Shown here piece by piece: positions 50,258 to 54,022 of a stretch of DNA of 54,022 nucleotides. Made by a program: the position numbers and the translations under genes. Numbering within the stretch: the stretch's first letter is position 1; each line of letters opens with the position of its first letter. The stretch is from contig NZ_JBFTXJ020000021.1 of the NCBI RefSeq assembly GCF_041379945.2, positions 1 through 54,022 of the forward strand, read 5' to 3'. Origin of the DNA: Aneurinibacillus sp. REN35 (lineage in GTDB: Bacteria > Bacillota > Bacilli > Aneurinibacillales > Aneurinibacillaceae). Below the pieces are notes generated by a model, which worked only from the letters and a program-made list of their open reading frames with translations, had not been told where the DNA came from and searched no databases.

Positions 50258-51364
50258 TCATAGCATGATGTCACGCAGCGCCTGAATGAAGGCTTCGTTT
50301 TCTTCTGTCGTCCCAATCGAGACACGTATCGTCTGCGGCATTCCAAGGACACCGCCAGAACGGACAATGATGCCTCTATGCAGAAGTGCTTGGAAGACTT
50401 CATCCCCAGCACAGGGCAGCTTCACCATGACAAAATTCCCCTGTGAAGGAAAAGCGTCAAGACCAAGCTTGCTTACTTCTTGTTCTATGTAACGACGCCC
50501 TGCATCGTTTTGTATTCTGCATTCATCAATGAATACCTCATCCTGTAAGGAGGCTAATGCAGCGGCCTGCGCCAGTCGATTGGTGTTAAACGGTTCTTTA
50601 ACCTTCATCAGTTCACTTACAAATGCCGGATGCATCACTCCATATCCAATGCGAAGAGCCCCCAATCCATATATCTTAGAAAATGTACGTAGAACGATAA
50701 GGTTCGAATGAGAGGCCACCAGCGGAACGGTATTAAGATAATCATCATCTGTTACGTATTCAAAATACGCTTCGTCAATCACAAGAAGAATATAATCGGG
50801 TACCTGTTCAATAAACGACTGCAAGGCTTTCCTCCCCACGATAGTACCTGTTGGGTTATTCGGATTGCAGACAAAAATCATCCTTGTTTTTTCCGTAATG
50901 GCGGCAAGCATTCCATCCAGATCATGTACGCCATCTAGAAGAGGCACTACTACCGGTATACCTCCTTCGATTCGCACGTTTGTCTCATATCGTGGAAACG
51001 TAACATCAGCCATAATCGCTTCGTCTCCTTCGCGAAGGTAGCTGCGTGTTATAAGGTGCAGGATCTCATCAGACCCGTTTCCGATAATGATCTGTTCCGG
51101 ATGTACGCTAAATCTCTCTCCTAGTTTTTGTGCCAGCATAGGAGCGGTTGCTTCCGGATAGAAGGTAATCTGCTCCATCTCATGCATCATTGCTTCTTTT
51201 GCATAGGGCGAGTAACCAAACGGGTTTTCATTCGATGCAAGTTTGATAATACGATCGAGGCCAAGTTCACGCTTTACTTCCTCAATCGGCTTGCCCGGTT
51301 TATATACACCAAGGTTCTCCAACTGCTTCCTTGATATAATTTTCTGGTGACCTGCTGTTGTCAT
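50258..51364 (-). CDS. HisC-like aminotransferase, probably aromatic amino acid aminotransferase
   Basis: A 368-residue fold-type I PLP enzyme of the histidinol-phosphate aminotransferase family. Motifs: LASNENPFGYSP, FVCNPNNPTGTIV, VIDEAYFEY and the PLP lysine in RTFSKIYGLGALRIGYG. In this operon it most likely converts tyrosine (and phenylalanine) to the 2-oxo acid, 4-hydroxyphenylpyruvate, feeding Hpd. Many HisC-family enzymes in Bacilli act on both histidinol phosphate and aromatic acids, so a dual role cannot be ruled out. Confidence 0.88.
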   Translation of the reverse strand: MTTAGHQKIISRKQLENLGVYKPGKPIEEVKRELGLDRIIKLASNENPFGYSPYAKEAMMHEMEQITFYPEATAPMLAQKLGERFSVHPEQIIIGNGSDEILHLITRSYLREGDEAIMADVTFPRYETNVRIEGGIPVVVPLLDGVHDLDGMLAAITEKTRMIFVCNPNNPTGTIVGRKALQSFIEQVPDYILLVIDEAYFEYVTDDDYLNTVPLVASHSNLIVLRTFSKIYGLGALRIGYGVMHPAFVSELMKVKEPFNTNRLAQAAALASLQDEVFIDECRIQNDAGRRYIEQEVSKLGLDAFPSQGNFVMVKLPCAGDEVFQALLHRGIIVRSGGVLGMPQTIRVSIGTTEENEAFIQALRDIML

Positions 51365-51386
51365 CTATCAGCCCTCCGCCCTGCTC

Positions 51387-52331
51387 TTATATGATTTCAT
51401 TACGAAGCATACCTAGATTTTCAATGAATAACTCTACAACGTCACCCTGCTGAAGCCAGCGGTGTGTTTCAACTCCAAGTTCAAGAATACAGCCCGTGCC
51501 TACGGTACCGGAGCCAATGACGTCTCCCGGATAGAGTGTGCAATCCTCTGCCGCCCGTTCAATCATCTGTGCAAAAGAGAAATATAGAGTCTTCATATTG
51601 CCTTGTGATAGAAGCTTGCCATTTACTGATGCCCGCATCTCAAGGTTATACTGCTCACCCTGACGATATGGCTCCAATTCTTCTTTCGTTACAAGATAAG
51701 GACCCATTGATGTAGCAAAGTCTTTTCCTTTCGCTGGTCCAAGTCCCACTTTTACCTCTTCACGCTGAACGTCGCGTGCACTCCAATCATTAAGAACCAT
51801 GAACCCCTCTATATAATCGAGCGCTTCCTCCCGCTTAATATTGCGTCCTTCCTTGCCGATTACACAAGCTACTTCCAACTCATAGTCCAACCATTCGGTA
51901 TAGCCGGGCTTCTCTATCTGCTCCTCGGGTCCTTTAATGGCGCAAGCATTGGAGAAATAAAAAACCGGAAACTGATACCATTCCGGTATCATATCCAGTC
52001 CTCTTCTTTTACGTGCATTTCGAACATGTTCTTCAAAAGCATAAAAGTCTCGAAAGCTATTAGGCCGTGGAAGAGGAGAAGCAAGCCGAATGTCTTTTTC
52101 AATACCTATTACGGGCAGAGAATGCTTAAACGCGTCTGCTGATGTAAGTAACCATTGTTTTTTATCTTGCGGAAGATTCAGATAATCGAGCATTGAAACA
52201 GGAGGGGAAATGTCTTCCCCTCTTGCTTCGATCAGAGCCCGATATGTTTGTTCCATATCATATATATTGTTTTGATGAATCCATCCGGCTCTTATGTTAT
52301 TTTTCTGTGTGTAATAGCTAATCAGTTTCAT
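51387..52331 (-). CDS. Fumarylacetoacetate hydrolase family protein
   Basis: A 314-residue protein. The C-terminal FAH domain has DYELEVACVIG (metal-binding Glu pair), FMVLNDWSARDVQREE, GPAKGKDFATSMGPYLV and GSGTVGTGCILE. It should split fumarylacetoacetate to fumarate and acetoacetate as the last step of the pathway. It may also accept maleylacetoacetate, since no isomerase gene is present. Its ATG overlaps the hpd stop by one base (TAATG). Confidence 0.9.
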   Translation of the reverse strand: MKLISYYTQKNNIRAGWIHQNNIYDMEQTYRALIEARGEDISPPVSMLDYLNLPQDKKQWLLTSADAFKHSLPVIGIEKDIRLASPLPRPNSFRDFYAFEEHVRNARKRRGLDMIPEWYQFPVFYFSNACAIKGPEEQIEKPGYTEWLDYELEVACVIGKEGRNIKREEALDYIEGFMVLNDWSARDVQREEVKVGLGPAKGKDFATSMGPYLVTKEELEPYRQGEQYNLEMRASVNGKLLSQGNMKTLYFSFAQMIERAAEDCTLYPGDVIGSGTVGTGCILELGVETHRWLQQGDVVELFIENLGMLRNEII

Positions 52332-53452
52332 TAAATATTTCCTCGACGTTCTTGTTCACGTTCAATGGATTCAAACAGTGCTTTGAAATTGCCGTCGCCA
52401 AAACCAAGCGCCCCTTTACGCTGAATGATTTCAATAAAGAGCGTCGGACGGTCTACGATCGGTTTCGTAAAAATCTGCAGGAGATATCCCTCATCATCAC
52501 GATCTACGAGAATATTTAGATCCTGTAGTTTTTTAACATCCTCATCAATCGTTCCCACACGGCCGGATAGCTCTTCATAATACGTATCAGGCGTATGAAG
52601 GAACTCTACTCCGTTTTCCTTAAGAGCAGTAACGGTAGAAATAATATCGTTTGTAAGAAGTGCTAAGTGCTGTACACCCGGTCCTTTATAGAAATCGAGA
52701 TACTCTTGAATTTGTGATTTCCGTTTTCCTTCTGCAGGTTCATTAATGGGGAACTTAATGCGACCCGTACCATTTGTCATAACTTTGGACATTAATGCGG
52801 AATACTCCGTAGAGATATCTTCGTCATCAAATTGCTTCAACACATTAAAACCAAATACAGTCTCATAATATGAAGTCCATTCATCCATACGCTCTACATT
52901 ACCTACAATATGATCAATACCGACAAGACCAGTAGAAGCAGCAGGAATATCGAATTCAGTTGACTGATATCCCGGCAGGAAGATTCCATTATAATCCGCT
53001 GTCTCAATAAGTGTGTGAACCGTATCTCCGTATGTACCAATTACGGCTTTTTTTATAAGACCGTTTTCATCACTTTCGGTCCATGGTTCACGGATTGCAA
53101 TCGCGCCGCGTGCAATCGCACCTTTATACGCCTCTTCCACATTTTCAACTTTTAATGCGATATCCTTGGCTCCTTCGCCGTGCAATTTGATAAATTCAGC
53201 AACATCTGTTGTATCCTCAAGAGTACCTGTTAAGACCAGACGGATTGCACCTTGCTCTACTACATACGACACACGGTCACGACAGCCCGTTTCTAAGCCG
53301 CGATATGCTTTCATTTTGAACCCGAACGCACGACAATAATAATATGCTGCTTGCTTCGCATTCCCGGTATAAATTTCTACATGGTGAATATCTTGTACAG
53401 GGAAAATTTCTTCCTTCACCATTTTTTTTGCATCAAACAATTCTTTAGACAT
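52331..53452 (-). CDS. hpd: 4-Hydroxyphenylpyruvate dioxygenase
   Basis: A 373-residue non-haem iron enzyme of two vicinal oxygen chelate domains. The facial triad is visible as His in GIDHIVGNV, His in PGVQHLALLTND and Glu in LFIEIIQRKG. It converts 4-hydroxyphenylpyruvate to homogentisate. The ATG at 53452 follows GGGAGGG; the open frame upstream covers promoter DNA. It is the first gene of the eight-gene catabolic operon. Confidence 0.96.
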   Translation of the reverse strand: MSKELFDAKKMVKEEIFPVQDIHHVEIYTGNAKQAAYYYCRAFGFKMKAYRGLETGCRDRVSYVVEQGAIRLVLTGTLEDTTDVAEFIKLHGEGAKDIALKVENVEEAYKGAIARGAIAIREPWTESDENGLIKKAVIGTYGDTVHTLIETADYNGIFLPGYQSTEFDIPAASTGLVGIDHIVGNVERMDEWTSYYETVFGFNVLKQFDDEDISTEYSALMSKVMTNGTGRIKFPINEPAEGKRKSQIQEYLDFYKGPGVQHLALLTNDIISTVTALKENGVEFLHTPDTYYEELSGRVGTIDEDVKKLQDLNILVDRDDEGYLLQIFTKPIVDRPTLFIEIIQRKGALGFGDGNFKALFESIEREQERRGNI

Positions 53453-53468
53453 GCAATTCCCTCCCAAG

Positions 53469-53484
53469 TATATTAAATAATATA
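53469..53484. promoter_or_regulatory. Inverted repeat in the hpd 5' untranslated region
   Basis: TATATTA-AA-TAATATA, a 7-bp inverted repeat just upstream of the hpd ribosome binding site. It could be an operator for a pathway regulator. In such AT-rich DNA it could also be chance. Confidence 0.3.
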
Positions 53485-53528
53485 TTGTTGGAAATATTTT
53501 TTTATTTAGATTTATTTTATTAGTTAAA

Positions 53529-53557
53529 ATCATACAATGTTTATTTTTATCTTGCAA
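53529..53557 (-). promoter_or_regulatory. Promoter of the phenylalanine/tyrosine catabolic operon
   Basis: On the minus strand TTGCAA (53557-53552), 17 bp, TATGAT (53534-53529). The predicted transcript starts about 70 nt before hpd. Confidence 0.7.
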
Positions 53558-53566
53558 ACGCTTACA
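53553..53566. promoter_or_regulatory. cre site (CcpA) over the hpd promoter
   Basis: TGCAAACGCTTACA fits TGWAANCGNTNWCA at 13 of 14 positions. It overlaps the -35 element, consistent with catabolite repression of the operon. Confidence 0.7.
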
Positions 53567-53623
53567 TTAACGCATGTATACTGCACTTCATTAAAGTTAA
53601 ACATGGTGTTAATAGGGATTAGT

Positions 53624-53659
53624 AGGAGGGAAAACAAGTTGGACAATAAAACAAATTAA
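53624..53659 (+). other. Strong ribosome binding site with a six-codon reading frame
   Basis: AGGAGGG (53624-53630) is followed eight bases later by TTG GAC AAT AAA ACA AAT TAA (53639-53659), encoding MDNKTN. A weak plus-strand promoter is possible (TTGCAA and TATACT, 19 bp apart). It may be a leader peptide or the relic of a deleted gene. Confidence 0.3.
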
Positions 53660-53690
53660 AAAACACTCTTCTTCATTGAAGAGAGTGTTT
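53654..53690 (-). terminator. Terminator of the tRNA cluster
   Basis: Stem AAACACTCT/AGAGTGTTT with an inner CTTC/GAAG (53661-53690), followed on the minus strand by TTTTTTAATTTG, about 33 bp after tRNA-Ile. Confidence 0.85.
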
Positions 53691-53722
53691 GTCCGCTAAG
53701 TATAGAAGGCTTGTTACAGTAG

Positions 53723-53796
<74 letters not shown>

Positions 53797-53997
53797 TGAA
53801 TAAACTTTGTCATAAAAAATAAAAAACACACCCTGCTAACGCAACGTGGTTCAATTAAACAACATGTACAAAACAAATAATGTACTCTTTAAAATGATAC
53901 TAATCTCTCGACGTAGCAGGAATGAAAAGATGCACTCTTCGAGTACTACTGATCTTATTTTCGCTTCGAAGTAATTCGACGTAGTAGAAATAAGAGA
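53797..53997 (-). other. 201-bp spacer inside the tRNA cluster with an imperfect direct repeat
   Basis: Two similar 25-26 bp segments, 53908-53933 and 53976-54000, share TCGACGTAG at the start and AGATGC at the end. The second abuts the partial tRNA. No gene is seen; the function is unknown. Confidence 0.4.
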
Positions 53998-54022
53998 TGC
54001 CGGCGAAAGGAATTGAACCCTC
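53998..54022 (-). tRNA. 3' end of a tRNA, identity not determinable
   Basis: Only the T arm (GAGGGTTCAATTCCTTT) and the 3' acceptor strand CGCCGGC with discriminator A are inside the window. CCA is not encoded (TCT follows). An acceptor beginning GCCGGCG occurs in some Thr and Leu tRNAs of Bacilli, but the anticodon is outside. Confidence 0.8.

Noticed and set aside
50258-51364. Annotation as the histidine-biosynthetic hisC
   Set aside because: Family membership fits, but no his genes are nearby and the gene is embedded in an aromatic catabolic operon, so an aromatic substrate is more likely.

Overview
The window reads as chromosome of an endospore-forming, mid-GC Firmicute. Gene order and protein character suggest the Paenibacillaceae/Aneurinibacillus-Brevibacillus area; the genus is an inference. 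Support comes from sporulation and germination genes (pdaB, kbaA, gerD, cwlD, kapB), TnrA-type nitrogen control, glycerol antitermination by GlpP, CcpA-type cre sites and strong AGGAGG ribosome binding sites.

Left end (1-6.3 kb): the minus-strand leader of an rRNA operon with two tandem promoters (16S lies off the left edge). It is followed by a sporulation/germination block: a small unknown gene, a SpoIIM-family protein, pdaB, kbaA, gerD, salA, cwlD and ybaK. B. subtilis has the same order between its ribosomal protein cluster and an rRNA operon.

Ribosomal block (6.4-25.9 kb, all minus strand, read from right to left): rpsJ-rplC-rplD-rplW-rplB-rpsS-rplV-rpsC-rplP-rpmC-rpsQ-rplN-rplX-rplE-rpsN-rpsH-rplF-rplR-rpsE-rpmD-rplO-secY-adk-map-infA-rpmJ-rpsM-rpsK-rpoA-rplQ, then ecfA1-ecfA2-ecfT-truA and rplM-rpsI. 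The str operon (rpsL-rpsG-fusA-tuf), usual upstream neighbour of rpsJ, is absent. The notable oddity is a 9-codon in-frame deletion in the C-terminal domain of rpoA.

Middle (26-34.8 kb): accessory genes. These are a small hydrophilic protein, a DUF2087 regulator with a GIY-YIG protein, a small membrane protein that may start at AUA, a globin-coupled chemoreceptor, and a signalling set (REC-PP2C phosphatase; hybrid histidine kinase with CheR). From 35 to 40 kb lies the glycerol regulon glpP-glpF-glpK-glpD. The leaders of glpF and glpD share a 5' block and each has a terminator hairpin, as expected for GlpP antitermination; a cre overlaps the glpF promoter.

Right part (40-54 kb): a globin-chemoreceptor-CZB fusion, two small unknown proteins, kapB, an SPFH gene with a ribbon-helix-helix gene, and tnrA with its own TnrA box. 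Then comes an eight-gene operon for phenylalanine/tyrosine catabolism via homogentisate (hpd, fahA-like, aminotransferase, hmgA, flavin reductase, permease, phhA, phhB), with a cre on its promoter. A likely C-rich small RNA lies between tnrA and phhB. The window ends in a minus-strand tRNA cluster: tRNA-Ile(GAU) and the 3' end of a second tRNA, neither encoding CCA.

The observations I rate highest are the RpoA deletion, the candidate sRNA at 44.83-44.92 kb, the three 11-bp-spaced GATATCA repeats over the SPFH/RHH promoter, the TnrA box before tnrA, and the matched GlpP leaders.
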